From the NCBI GenBank assembly GCA_043810595.1, contig JBDRNX010000005.1:1-15929 (forward strand): a stretch of 15,929 nucleotides of DNA. The letters are read 5' to 3'. Shown here piece after piece: positions 7,289 to 14,392 of this stretch. Source of the stretch: JAWABC01 sp043810595. GTDB lineage: Archaea; Nanobdellota; Nanobdellia; SCGC-AAA011-G17; VGLX01. A program made the translations under genes and the position numbers. The notes under the pieces are model-generated. The model was not told the DNA's origin. It worked only from the letters and a program-made list of their open reading frames with translations, and did not search any database. The number at the start of each line of letters is the position of its first letter. The stretch's first letter is position 1.

Positions 7289-8475
7289 GCTTATGCATGT
7301 ACTTCCAGGTACACCAACCAACAAGGCTGAGGCACTACACGATATTTGACATAGGAAAAAACCAAGACTACTTCGACGAGAAAAAGAACAGGGAAATAAT
7401 AGAAAAAGTAGCAACCAAATGCTACAGGCCAACAAACGAACTTATACTAAGACTGATAGAGAAAACAAAAGGAAAATTCAAGGTATCATACTCCATGAGC
7501 GGGGTGGTACTGGACCAGCTACAAGAATACTGCCCAGACGTAATAAAACAATTCAGAAAACTCGTAAACACAGGCTGCGTCGAGCTGCTGAGCGAAACTT
7601 ACTATCATTCACTATCATACCTTTACTCAAAACAGGAATTCTACGAACAGGTAAAGATGCACAGAAAAAAAATCAAAGACATCTTTGACTACAAACCAAA
7701 GGTTTTCAGAAATACTGAGTTAATCTACAAAAACGAACTCGCACACGACCTGGAAAACATGGGGTACAAAACAGTACTCGCAGAGGGAGCAGACCACATC
7801 CTAGGATGGAGATCGCCGAACTTCATCTACAAAGCAAAAACCACAAAATACGTCAAGCTTTTACTCAAGAATTACAGGCTATCAGACGACATAGCATTCA
7901 GGTTCTCAAGCAGGGACTGGGCAGAATGGCCACTGACAGCGCCGAAATTTGCACAATGGATATCAGCGCTGAACGGGAACGGACAAACAGTCAACCTGTT
8001 CATGGACTACGAAACCTTCGGAGAACACCAATGGGAAGACACAGGGATATTCAAATTTTTAGAAAAGATGCCGTTCGAAATTTTGAAGCATCCGCACAAC
8101 GACTTCAAGACAGTAAGCGAGGCAGCAGAAAGCTACAGACCCGTAGCGGAACTAGACATACACCACCCAGTATCGTGGGCAGACGTGGAAAGGGACTTAA
8201 GCGCTTGGCTGGGCAACAGGATGCAGCACGCGGCAATAAACAAACTATACGCCATGGAAGAAGAAGTCAAGAAAACAAAAAACAGGCAACTAATCAGCGA
8301 CTGGAGAAAATTGCAAACAAGCGACCACTTCTACTACATGTGCACAAAATGGTTCGAAGATGGAGACGTGCACAAATACTTCAACCCATACAGCAACCCC
8401 TATGACGGCTTCATAACATACATGAACGTACTTGAAGACCTTAAACAAAGAATAGAAGATGAACCAAGCATTTGA
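7282..8475 (+). CDS. GH57 alpha-amylase-like glycoside hydrolase
   Basis: 397-aa GH57 protein, probably acting on alpha-1,4-glucan inside the cell, as no signal peptide is present. Conserved regions are visible: HQP (11-13), GCVELLSETYYHSL (98-111), FRNTELIY with the probable nucleophile E146, FMDYETFGEH with the probable acid/base D242, and ERDLSAWLGNRMQHAA (303-318). It resembles the short archaeal alpha-amylase type found next to a glucoamylase in methanogens such as Methanocaldococcus (from memory, not searched). It is shorter than the GH57 branching enzymes. Its ATG lies inside the end of the preceding gene, with GGTGA 4 bases upstream. GH57 also includes 4-alpha-glucanotransferases and branching enzymes, so the exact reaction is open. 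Confidence 0.9.
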   Translation: MVSLCMYFQVHQPTRLRHYTIFDIGKNQDYFDEKKNREIIEKVATKCYRPTNELILRLIEKTKGKFKVSYSMSGVVLDQLQEYCPDVIKQFRKLVNTGCVELLSETYYHSLSYLYSKQEFYEQVKMHRKKIKDIFDYKPKVFRNTELIYKNELAHDLENMGYKTVLAEGADHILGWRSPNFIYKAKTTKYVKLLLKNYRLSDDIAFRFSSRDWAEWPLTAPKFAQWISALNGNGQTVNLFMDYETFGEHQWEDTGIFKFLEKMPFEILKHPHNDFKTVSEAAESYRPVAELDIHHPVSWADVERDLSAWLGNRMQHAAINKLYAMEEEVKKTKNRQLISDWRKLQTSDHFYYMCTKWFEDGDVHKYFNPYSNPYDGFITYMNVLEDLKQRIEDEPSI

Positions 8476-8755
8476 AAACGTATCACAAGAAAAGGCGTTC
8501 TGGGTGAGCGACGGAAGATACGTTAGAAACATCTACGAACTAGTGCAAGTATTCGAAGACATGAAAGAAAAAACATTCAAATACCATGTTAATAAGAAAA
8601 AGAACGACTTCAGCGAATGGATAAGGCAGGTAATAGGAGATGAAAAACTGGCGGACAAGGTAGCAAGACTGGTAATGAAAGACAAAATACAAATCGTACT
8701 CCAAAAACACCTGATAAAAAAACTAAACGAAAATGATAACAATACCATACAATAA
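8459..8755 (+). CDS. Small DUF5752-like protein, copy A
   Basis: 98-aa soluble protein of unknown function. Residues 13-67 form one conserved unit: FWxxDG, then RNIxxL, FKxHxNxxKxDFSxW and GDEKLA. The downstream gene at 9844 has the same unit, about 45% identical over 56 residues by eye. It resembles the family called DUF5752 from memory; that name needs a search. It overlaps the GH57 end by 17 bases and the GH15 start by 23 bases, and has no strong ribosome binding site of its own, so translational coupling is likely. Its place between glucan hydrolases suggests a carbohydrate-related accessory or regulatory role, which is inference. Confidence 0.82.
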   Translation: MNQAFENVSQEKAFWVSDGRYVRNIYELVQVFEDMKEKTFKYHVNKKKNDFSEWIRQVIGDEKLADKVARLVMKDKIQIVLQKHLIKKLNENDNNTIQ

Positions 8756-9869
8756 GCTGATAAAACAGCACATGCAGATACTGAAAAACCTCGAATACGA
8801 ATCAGGCCTGTTTGCAGCATCAAAAAAAGAATCAAACACAGGGTATAACGCAGCATGGCTGCGTGATAATTTCTACACCTGCCTGGCATTCGAAAGGCTC
8901 GGAGACTGGGAAACCGTAAGAAAAACATACAGGGCAATACTAAACATACTGCTAAAACACGAGTACAAGATAGACATGGCAATAAACAACAAACCAACCA
9001 ACAAATTCGAGTACCTACACCCAAGATACCACCCAGAAACATTCGATGAATTCTGGGAGGAGTGGGGAAACAAACAAAACGACAGCATAGGATCTATACT
9101 GTTCAAGATAGGAGAACTTGAACACGTAAAAGGGATAAAAATCCTGGAAACCGATGACGACAAGAGAATAGTACAAAAACTAGTAGACTACCTGAAAAGC
9201 ATAGAGTACTGGCAAGATGAGGATTCAGGCATGTGGGAAAATGAGGAAGAGATACACGCATCAAGCATAGGATCATGTGTTGCTGGATTGGAAATGATAA
9301 AACACCACACGAACATAAAGGTACCGCAACAACTGATAGACAAAGGAGAAGAAAGCCTGAACAGACTACTGCCGAGAGAATCAAAAAGGAAATTCGCGGA
9401 CCTAGCATTACTATCACTAATCTACCCATACAATGTTGTGACAAAAAACCAGGCCAAGGAAATACTGAGAAACGTGGAATACCACCTCGTGAAGAAGAAA
9501 GGAGTGATAAGATACAGGAATGATTGGTATTACAACAGGAACCCAGACGGCTATTCAGAAGAGGCAGAATGGACATTCGGCTTCTCCTGGCTGGCAATAA
9601 TATACGAGCAGAGGGGGAACAAGAAAAAAGCAAACAACTACATAAAAAAAGCCGCCAGAACCCTGACAAAAGAAGGGATACCGGAACTCTACTACTCACA
9701 AACAGACGTTTACAATGAGAATGTACCACTGGGATGGGCAGAAAGCCTGTTCATAGTCGCTTTATACAACATAAATGAAAAGCATATCGGAATAGCAAAA
9801 TATAAAAAGGCAGAACATAATAAAAAGAGAGAGGTGAGAAGACATGCCAAAAGGGGTAACAAGAGGTGA
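8733..9869 (+). CDS. GH15 glucoamylase-like protein (catalytic domain only)
   Basis: 378-aa (alpha/alpha)6-barrel protein of the GH15 / phosphorylase-kinase-alpha-like family. GH15 enzymes release glucose from the non-reducing ends of alpha-glucans. Supporting motifs are YNAAWLRDNFYT (38-49), SGMWENEEEIHASSIGS (165-181) holding the acidic cluster expected for the general acid, and VPLGWAESLFIVAL (331-344) with E337 as candidate general base. There is no signal peptide. The N-terminal beta-sandwich found in many prokaryotic glucoamylases, which are about 600 aa, is absent. The basic C terminus (KKREVRRHAKRGNKR) overlaps the next gene by 26 bases. The GH15 fold is well supported; glucoamylase versus trehalase or a non-catalytic role is not settled. 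Confidence 0.85.
   Translation: MITIPYNKLIKQHMQILKNLEYESGLFAASKKESNTGYNAAWLRDNFYTCLAFERLGDWETVRKTYRAILNILLKHEYKIDMAINNKPTNKFEYLHPRYHPETFDEFWEEWGNKQNDSIGSILFKIGELEHVKGIKILETDDDKRIVQKLVDYLKSIEYWQDEDSGMWENEEEIHASSIGSCVAGLEMIKHHTNIKVPQQLIDKGEESLNRLLPRESKRKFADLALLSLIYPYNVVTKNQAKEILRNVEYHLVKKKGVIRYRNDWYYNRNPDGYSEEAEWTFGFSWLAIIYEQRGNKKKANNYIKKAARTLTKEGIPELYYSQTDVYNENVPLGWAESLFIVALYNINEKHIGIAKYKKAEHNKKREVRRHAKRGNKR
9832..9839 (+). promoter_or_regulatory. Strong ribosome binding site for DUF5752-like copy B
   Basis: GAGGTGAG, a near-complete match to the archaeal anti-Shine-Dalgarno complement, 4-5 bases before the ATG at 9844. It stands out because most other genes in this operon rely on overlap with the upstream gene. 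Confidence 0.6.
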
Positions 9870-10155
9870 TGCTGAGAGATTTCTAAACGACGTGCCAGAA
9901 GAATACCAATTCTGGGCAAAAGACGGAGCTACAATAAGAAATATTGAACAGCTAGCAGAAGCGCTGAAAAACATGGACCACGAAATATTCAAACACCACT
10001 CAAACAACGAAAAAACAGACTTCAGCAACTGGCTAAGAGACATCGTTGGCGATGAGAAACTGGCAAGAGACTTGATGAAAAACAAGAGCAAAGACAGCGC
10101 TTATAACAAAATAAAAGACAGGATAGCACTATTAAGAAGAATAAGGAAAAGATGA
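9844..10155 (+). CDS. Small DUF5752-like protein, copy B
   Basis: 103-aa paralogue of the protein at 8459. It has the same unit at about residues 22-77: QFWAKDG, IRNIEQL, FKHHSNNEKTDFSNW, GDEKLA. It carries a longer N terminus (MPKGVTRGDAERFLND) and a basic C-terminal helix (LLRRIRKR). A strong GAGGTGAG ribosome binding site lies 5 bases before the ATG, the clearest in the operon. This suggests higher expression or independent initiation. The stop overlaps the GT3 start as ATGA. The role is unknown; it may contact glycogen or one of the flanking enzymes (inference). Confidence 0.85.
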   Translation: MPKGVTRGDAERFLNDVPEEYQFWAKDGATIRNIEQLAEALKNMDHEIFKHHSNNEKTDFSNWLRDIVGDEKLARDLMKNKSKDSAYNKIKDRIALLRRIRKR

Positions 10156-11960
10156 TAAGTCCTGAAGCAGACTACCTCATAGAAGCGTCTTGGGAAGTCT
10201 GCAATAAGATAGGCGGCATACACACAGTAGTAAAATCAAAAGCAAGAAGGGTTCAAGAATTCTACAAAAACTACATCCTAGTAGGACCTTACGTGCCAAA
10301 ACAAGCAGAAGTAGAGTTCGGGCCGAAAGCACCGCCAGCAACACTAAAACAGGTATTCGAAAAACTAAAAGCAGAGGCAATACTATGCTATTACGGTGAA
10401 GAGACCGTAGACAACATAAAAACAATACTCATAGACTTCTCAGGAATGATGGCAAGAAAAAACGACATAAAGAGACAGCTCTGGGAAGACCACAAAATAG
10501 ACTCCATAACAGCCGGCTTCGACTTTGAAGAACCCGTAGTGTGGGCAACGGCAGCAGGAAAACTGATAGAAGAAATAGCAAAAACCCTGGAGAACAAAAG
10601 AATAGTAGCACAATTCCACGAATGGCTGGCCGGAGCAGCACTTCTACACCTAAAAAAACACAAAGCAAACATAGCAACAGTTTTCACCACACACGCAACA
10701 GTGCTTGGAAGGACGCTGACAGGAAACGGAAGACCGCTGTTTGAGGTACTGCAACAAATAGACGTGGACAGGGAAGCCTACAACTACAACGTCCAAGCAA
10801 AACACCAAATAGAAAAGGCATCGGCACAAAACGCCACTATATTCACAACGGTAAGCGAGATAACAGCCATGGAATCAGAACACATACTTGGAAGGAAGGC
10901 CGATGTCTTACTGCCAAACGGGTTGGACATGGAAAAATTCCTAACTTTCGAAGAAACGTCAATAAAACACGGAAAAAGCAAACAACAAATCAAAAACTTC
11001 ATAGAATATTATTTCTTTCCGTACTACGAATTTGACCTGGAAAATACATTATTCTACTTCATAACCGGAAGATACGAATTCCACAACAAAGGAATAGACG
11101 TTTTCATACAGTCACTCGGAAAATTAAATGAGAGGATGAAAAAAGAAAATGAAACAAAAACAGTAGTAGCATTCTTCTTCATACCACTGGACATAAAGGG
11201 AATAAAAACACCCATACTGGAAAACAAAACTTATTATGGGGACATAGAAACTTTCGTGGAAAGGCACCTTGACGGCATAAAAGACAGTTTAATTTACACA
11301 GCAGTAAGAAAGAAAGTACCCACGGTAGAAGACCTTTTCAACAAAACATTCCTCTATGAGATGAAGAAAAAAATAATAGGATTCGGAAAAAAAGGAGACC
11401 CGCCACTCGTGACGCACGACCTTTACGACGAGGGAAACGACCCCATAATAAACACATTCAAAAAACTAGGATTGTTAAACAGAAAAGAAGACAGGGTGAA
11501 GGTAATATTCTACCCGGCGTACCTAACAGGAACAGAGGGATTATTAGACCTGACTTACTTCGACGCAGTCACTGGGTGTCATCTGGGAGTTTTTCCATCA
11601 TACTACGAACCATGGGGATACACACCGTTAGAAACGGCAGCATCAGGAGTGCCAGCGGTAACAACAGACCTAGCAGGATTCGGAAGATTCCTACAACAAA
11701 AAAACCACAACCAGGGGATATACGTGCTTAAGAGGTACAAGAAAAGCGACGAGGAAGTCATAGAAGAACTGACAAGATTCCTGTATTCCTACACAAAAAT
11801 GTCAAAAGACAAAAGAATAAAAATGAAAATGGAAGCAAAGAAAATAGCGGCGATAGCAGACTGGAGACATTTAGTAGAGAACTACATAGAAGCGCACAAC
11901 CTGGCTTTAGAAACTATCTTTTCAACTCATCAACCAATTCTACAAAAAATCAATAAGTAA
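10152..11960 (+). CDS. GT3-family glycogen synthase
   Basis: 602-aa glycogen synthase of the GT3 family, the type found in fungi and animals and in some bacteria and archaea. It extends alpha-1,4-glucan, typically from UDP-glucose. Motifs: EASWEVCNKIGG (11-22) at the nucleotide site, TTHATVLGR (179-187), FTTVSEITAMESEH (231-244), LPNGLD (254-259), TGRYEFHNKG (305-314), and the catalytic E-x7-E pair E486/E494 in SYYEPWGYTPLE. The arginine-rich regulatory helix of eukaryotic enzymes is not evident. The ATG overlaps the preceding stop (ATGA). The last eight or so residues (QPILQKINK region) come from a 23-bp repeat and the adjoining insert, so the present C terminus is probably secondary (see findings). 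Confidence 0.94.
   Translation: MISPEADYLIEASWEVCNKIGGIHTVVKSKARRVQEFYKNYILVGPYVPKQAEVEFGPKAPPATLKQVFEKLKAEAILCYYGEETVDNIKTILIDFSGMMARKNDIKRQLWEDHKIDSITAGFDFEEPVVWATAAGKLIEEIAKTLENKRIVAQFHEWLAGAALLHLKKHKANIATVFTTHATVLGRTLTGNGRPLFEVLQQIDVDREAYNYNVQAKHQIEKASAQNATIFTTVSEITAMESEHILGRKADVLLPNGLDMEKFLTFEETSIKHGKSKQQIKNFIEYYFFPYYEFDLENTLFYFITGRYEFHNKGIDVFIQSLGKLNERMKKENETKTVVAFFFIPLDIKGIKTPILENKTYYGDIETFVERHLDGIKDSLIYTAVRKKVPTVEDLFNKTFLYEMKKKIIGFGKKGDPPLVTHDLYDEGNDPIINTFKKLGLLNRKEDRVKVIFYPAYLTGTEGLLDLTYFDAVTGCHLGVFPSYYEPWGYTPLETAASGVPAVTTDLAGFGRFLQQKNHNQGIYVLKRYKKSDEEVIEELTRFLYSYTKMSKDKRIKMKMEAKKIAAIADWRHLVENYIEAHNLALETIFSTHQPILQKINK
11926..11948. repeat. 23-bp direct repeat, left copy
   Basis: Perfect 23-base match, same orientation, to 12650-12672, 724 bases downstream. 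It begins CTCATCAACC and ends TACAAAAA. Here it lies inside the 3' end of the GT3 gene. Read on the minus strand it would continue the debranching-enzyme frame as VDELKR followed by TAG at 11916-11914, a ready-made alternative C terminus for that protein. Confidence 0.9.
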
Positions 11961-11980
11961 AAAATTATCTTATAAAAAGA

Positions 11981-11988
11981 TTTATAAG
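11981..11988 (+). promoter_or_regulatory. Probable TATA box of the HAD gene
   Basis: TTTATAAG, about 35 bases before the ATG at 12020, giving a short leader of roughly 10 bases. A second candidate, CTTATAAAAA, lies at 11970-11979. Both are inside the putative insert, so the gene would bring its own promoter. Confidence 0.45.
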
Positions 11989-12019
11989 TCTGCTACAAAA
12001 GTATACCCTTATTCCTAAA

Positions 12020-12625
12020 ATGATAAACTCAATAATTTTTGATTGCGGGGGGGTTATTTTGTCTAATGCTTGGACTGAAGGTGGTGATCTTCAGTATAAT
12101 ATAATCCCTGAAAAACTTGGTATAAGTGAAGAAATTGCTGTAAAAATATTCCATAAAAACTGGCCTGATATCAGTATAGGTAAGAAGTCAGGAGATGTAT
12201 TTTTTAATGATTTACTTACAATTGCTAAAAACAAAATTCCACTACAGGAGTTAATAGAAATTTACTACAGGTGCATACAAAAGAAGGATGCATTTGAACT
12301 TGTTGAAAAACTTTACCAAAAATATCCATTATATACCCTCAATGATGAATCAAAGGAATGGATGGATATGAGAATAAGAAAGTTTAATTTAACTAAATAC
12401 TTCAGAGATTTCATAACTTCTGGGTATGTTGGATATGCAAAACCAAATAGAAGAATTTATGAGATATTACTTGAAAGGACAAGATTAAAACCAACAGAAT
12501 GTCTATTCATAGATAATAAAGAACATTTACTATCTCCTGCTAGAGAAATTGGGTATGAAACAATTTTATTTTTAAATAAACAACAATTAGATATGGGCTT
12601 GAGGGCTTATGATATTAAGATATGA
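12020..12625 (+). CDS. HAD-superfamily hydrolase, compositionally atypical
   Basis: 201-aa haloacid dehalogenase-like phosphatase. Motif I is FDCGGV (D8) with Gly where many HAD phosphatases have a second Asp. This is the DxGG form seen in several HAD subgroups and similar to the DxGN form of the YihX glucose-1-phosphatase type. A helical cap spans about 15-90. Motif II is T106 in YTLND, motif III K141 in YAKPNRRIY, and motif IV FIDNKEH (D165). The substrate is unknown; a sugar phosphate would suit the glycogen genes, but the gene looks acquired, so context is a weak guide. It uses T-ending codons, unlike the A/C-ending codons of plus-strand neighbours. A run of seven G lies in motif I; the frame is intact. 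Confidence 0.88.
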   Translation: MINSIIFDCGGVILSNAWTEGGDLQYNIIPEKLGISEEIAVKIFHKNWPDISIGKKSGDVFFNDLLTIAKNKIPLQELIEIYYRCIQKKDAFELVEKLYQKYPLYTLNDESKEWMDMRIRKFNLTKYFRDFITSGYVGYAKPNRRIYEILLERTRLKPTECLFIDNKEHLLSPAREIGYETILFLNKQQLDMGLRAYDIKI

Positions 12626-12637
12626 TACTACAGTAAA

Positions 12638-14392
12638 TTATATTCTTAGCTCATCAACCAATTCTACAAAAAGAGCACTAGACCAAGCCTGCGCCAAACA
12701 ACCGTTACTGTCAAGCTGCTTAGAAGAACTCAATTCTGCATGATAACCGACCATACCGGAGTATAGAATCTCGTTCATCGAAGCCTCAACAATCTTGTTC
12801 ACGTAAGGCTTAAACTTAGCCCTGTCAAGACGGTTCATAAGCAGGGCAGCCATGTTATTAATCCAGAACCAAGAATCACCGTTGTGATAACTCTGATTGG
12901 TCTCACCGGTGTAAGTGTCAACAAAATTGGGACTGTACTTATCGACCGTAGCAAGCCCGCCCCACTCGTTCCACAACCTCGGTATGACATTACGGAAACA
13001 GAAAACCCATTCTTTCTTACTCAGCAAATCAGGATAGGCGTAAGCGGCAATGAAAACATTTGGCCTGATAGTCTGATCGTTCAAACCGTCAAACAAAACA
13101 ATACGATTCCAGAATTTCTCCCTTACCTTATCCTTTAATTCTTTCTCAAGCTCCTTGCCAGAAACAGGCTTTTTAACACCTTTAGTTATGACCTCCGCCA
13201 TGATCTCAGTCTTAGTAAACTCACGCTCAACCTTAGTATTACCGAGCAACTTGTAAAGCAAAAGCCTCAAAGCCTGCATCTCTATACGAGCACCCGGCCT
13301 GTCAACGGTATCCATCCAAGAATCAAGAGAATAGTTCATAGCAAAAGAGTCCTTGGTGTGGTACTTCAGCAAAGCTTCAACAACCTTCTTGAGCTTAGCG
13401 TCCCTGTTAAAGCGCTTGTAGAACCAGCTGACACCGTCAGCACACTCGAGAGGGGAGGGAGGGAACCTGTTAGGAAGGGAACCATCTGGCAGTAAACTGG
13501 AAAGGGTGCGGTCAAGAATCGGCTTAACCTTGGTAACCTTACTCAAAGACTTCAGGGAAACCATCTCATCACGAGTCCAAATCTGGAAGAACCAAGGAAG
13601 GCCAGCAAACAAACCAACCTTGTCATCAACATTAACGAGCAAGGAGTTCAGAGAGTTGAGTGCGGCGTTATAAGCCATCCTAAGCTCCTTGCTCTTAACA
13701 GAGGTTTTATAAATCAAAGAACGTTCCTGCTTTTTCATCAATTTCTTATAATTATTCAAAACGTAAGAGCATTCCTTCATGGCCTTATACTTATCTGTAG
13801 AGAATGAAAAAACAAAGCGATTGCCTTTCAACTTGAAAGCCGAATAAATGTACCTATTAAAATCCGAATTACGACGCTGATCTAATGGGTAGAAAACCTG
13901 GCGCCAATGCCTCAAATTCTGGAAACCGACAAAACCGCCAACAACGAGGAAGAAGCGATAAGAATTCGCCTTAACGTACTCTACAACTAGCTTACCCTGC
14001 TCAGGGTAGATGTTATAAGCACGATTCAGACTTTCACCCTCATAAGACTCCCTGCAGTCGAGATTAACAGTAACGAAATCGTCATAATTCTTAACCGTGT
14101 AAACAAGGGAATTCAAGTTATGGGGCATGAAAAATTCTTCACTAACGATGCCACGTTCCCTAACGACAGAATAGAAGTTGTTGACAACTTTAGTAACAGG
14201 AACAGGGAGCTCTATGTTCTCAATGGTTTTGAACATCCTGAACTTATCGTTGAAAAAAACACCCTGATATTTTGAAACAGGAGTGTTAGAGAAATAAGTG
14301 TAACCTCCCTTCTTGTTAGTAAGAAGGAAATGAGCATCATCAACCTCCTTCTGAAGCATATCCTTCCTCAACTTATGAACAAGAGTAATCAT
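12638..14392 (-). CDS. Glycogen debranching enzyme (amylo-alpha-1,6-glucosidase, GDE_C type)
   Basis: 584-aa protein with the (alpha/alpha)6 glucosidase domain of glycogen debranching enzymes, which hydrolyse alpha-1,6 branch glucose. An N-terminal beta-rich domain (about 1-215) precedes the barrel. Barrel motifs: YNAALNSLNSLL (241-252), GLPWFFQIWTRDEMVSL (264-280, equivalent to the usual PWFxxWGRD), SWMDT (358-362), EMQALRLLLY (371-380), SYHNGDSWFWINN (501-513) and GCLAQAWSSALF (564-575). No transferase domain is visible, so this is the short prokaryotic/archaeal form. It overlaps the upstream mutase gene by ATGA. The last three residues (LRI) lie outside the repeat and were probably supplied by the insertion. 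Cytoplasmic glycogen breakdown is the likely role. Confidence 0.92.
   Translation of the reverse strand: MITLVHKLRKDMLQKEVDDAHFLLTNKKGGYTYFSNTPVSKYQGVFFNDKFRMFKTIENIELPVPVTKVVNNFYSVVRERGIVSEEFFMPHNLNSLVYTVKNYDDFVTVNLDCRESYEGESLNRAYNIYPEQGKLVVEYVKANSYRFFLVVGGFVGFQNLRHWRQVFYPLDQRRNSDFNRYIYSAFKLKGNRFVFSFSTDKYKAMKECSYVLNNYKKLMKKQERSLIYKTSVKSKELRMAYNAALNSLNSLLVNVDDKVGLFAGLPWFFQIWTRDEMVSLKSLSKVTKVKPILDRTLSSLLPDGSLPNRFPPSPLECADGVSWFYKRFNRDAKLKKVVEALLKYHTKDSFAMNYSLDSWMDTVDRPGARIEMQALRLLLYKLLGNTKVEREFTKTEIMAEVITKGVKKPVSGKELEKELKDKVREKFWNRIVLFDGLNDQTIRPNVFIAAYAYPDLLSKKEWVFCFRNVIPRLWNEWGGLATVDKYSPNFVDTYTGETNQSYHNGDSWFWINNMAALLMNRLDRAKFKPYVNKIVEASMNEILYSGMVGYHAELSSSKQLDSNGCLAQAWSSALFVELVDELRI
12650..12672. 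repeat. 23-bp direct repeat, right copy
   Basis: Second perfect copy of the repeat at 11926. Here it lies in the 3' end of the debranching-enzyme gene, where it encodes FVELVDE on the minus strand. Read on the plus strand it would continue the GT3 frame as QKEH followed by TAG at 12679-12681. It is probably the original coding copy for the debranching enzyme. Confidence 0.9.

Larger units (their letters stand above)
11949..12649. mobile_element. Putative 701-bp insertion carrying a HAD gene
   Basis: Segment between two perfect 23-bp direct repeats. It holds only the HAD gene with its own promoter region. Its composition differs from both sides: the plus strand has more G and T here, while the rest of the window is richer in A and C on that strand. 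Removing it plus one repeat copy restores two convergent genes with short overlapping tails, GT3 ending QKEH-TAG and the debranching enzyme ending DELKR-TAG. No transposase, integrase or convincing terminal inverted repeat is visible, so the mechanism is unknown. Confidence 0.6.

Noticed and set aside
7806..8405. Plus-strand 199-codon open frame
   Set aside because: Alternative frame inside the GH57 gene, rich in Arg/Gln, with no motif; the GH57 frame carries the catalytic regions.
9103..9729. Minus-strand 208-codon open frame
   Set aside because: Antisense to the GH15 gene. It is Leu/Ser/Cys-rich low-quality sequence, typical of a shadow frame.
12047..12053. Run of seven G in the HAD gene as a possible frameshift
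   Set aside because: The reading frame is continuous and the run encodes the expected Gly-Gly of motif I.
11949..12649. Terminal inverted repeats at the ends of the putative insert
   Set aside because: The inner ends both contain TAAG and AATT-like strings on opposite strands, but the match is partial and the sequence is AT-rich, so it is no better than chance by eye.
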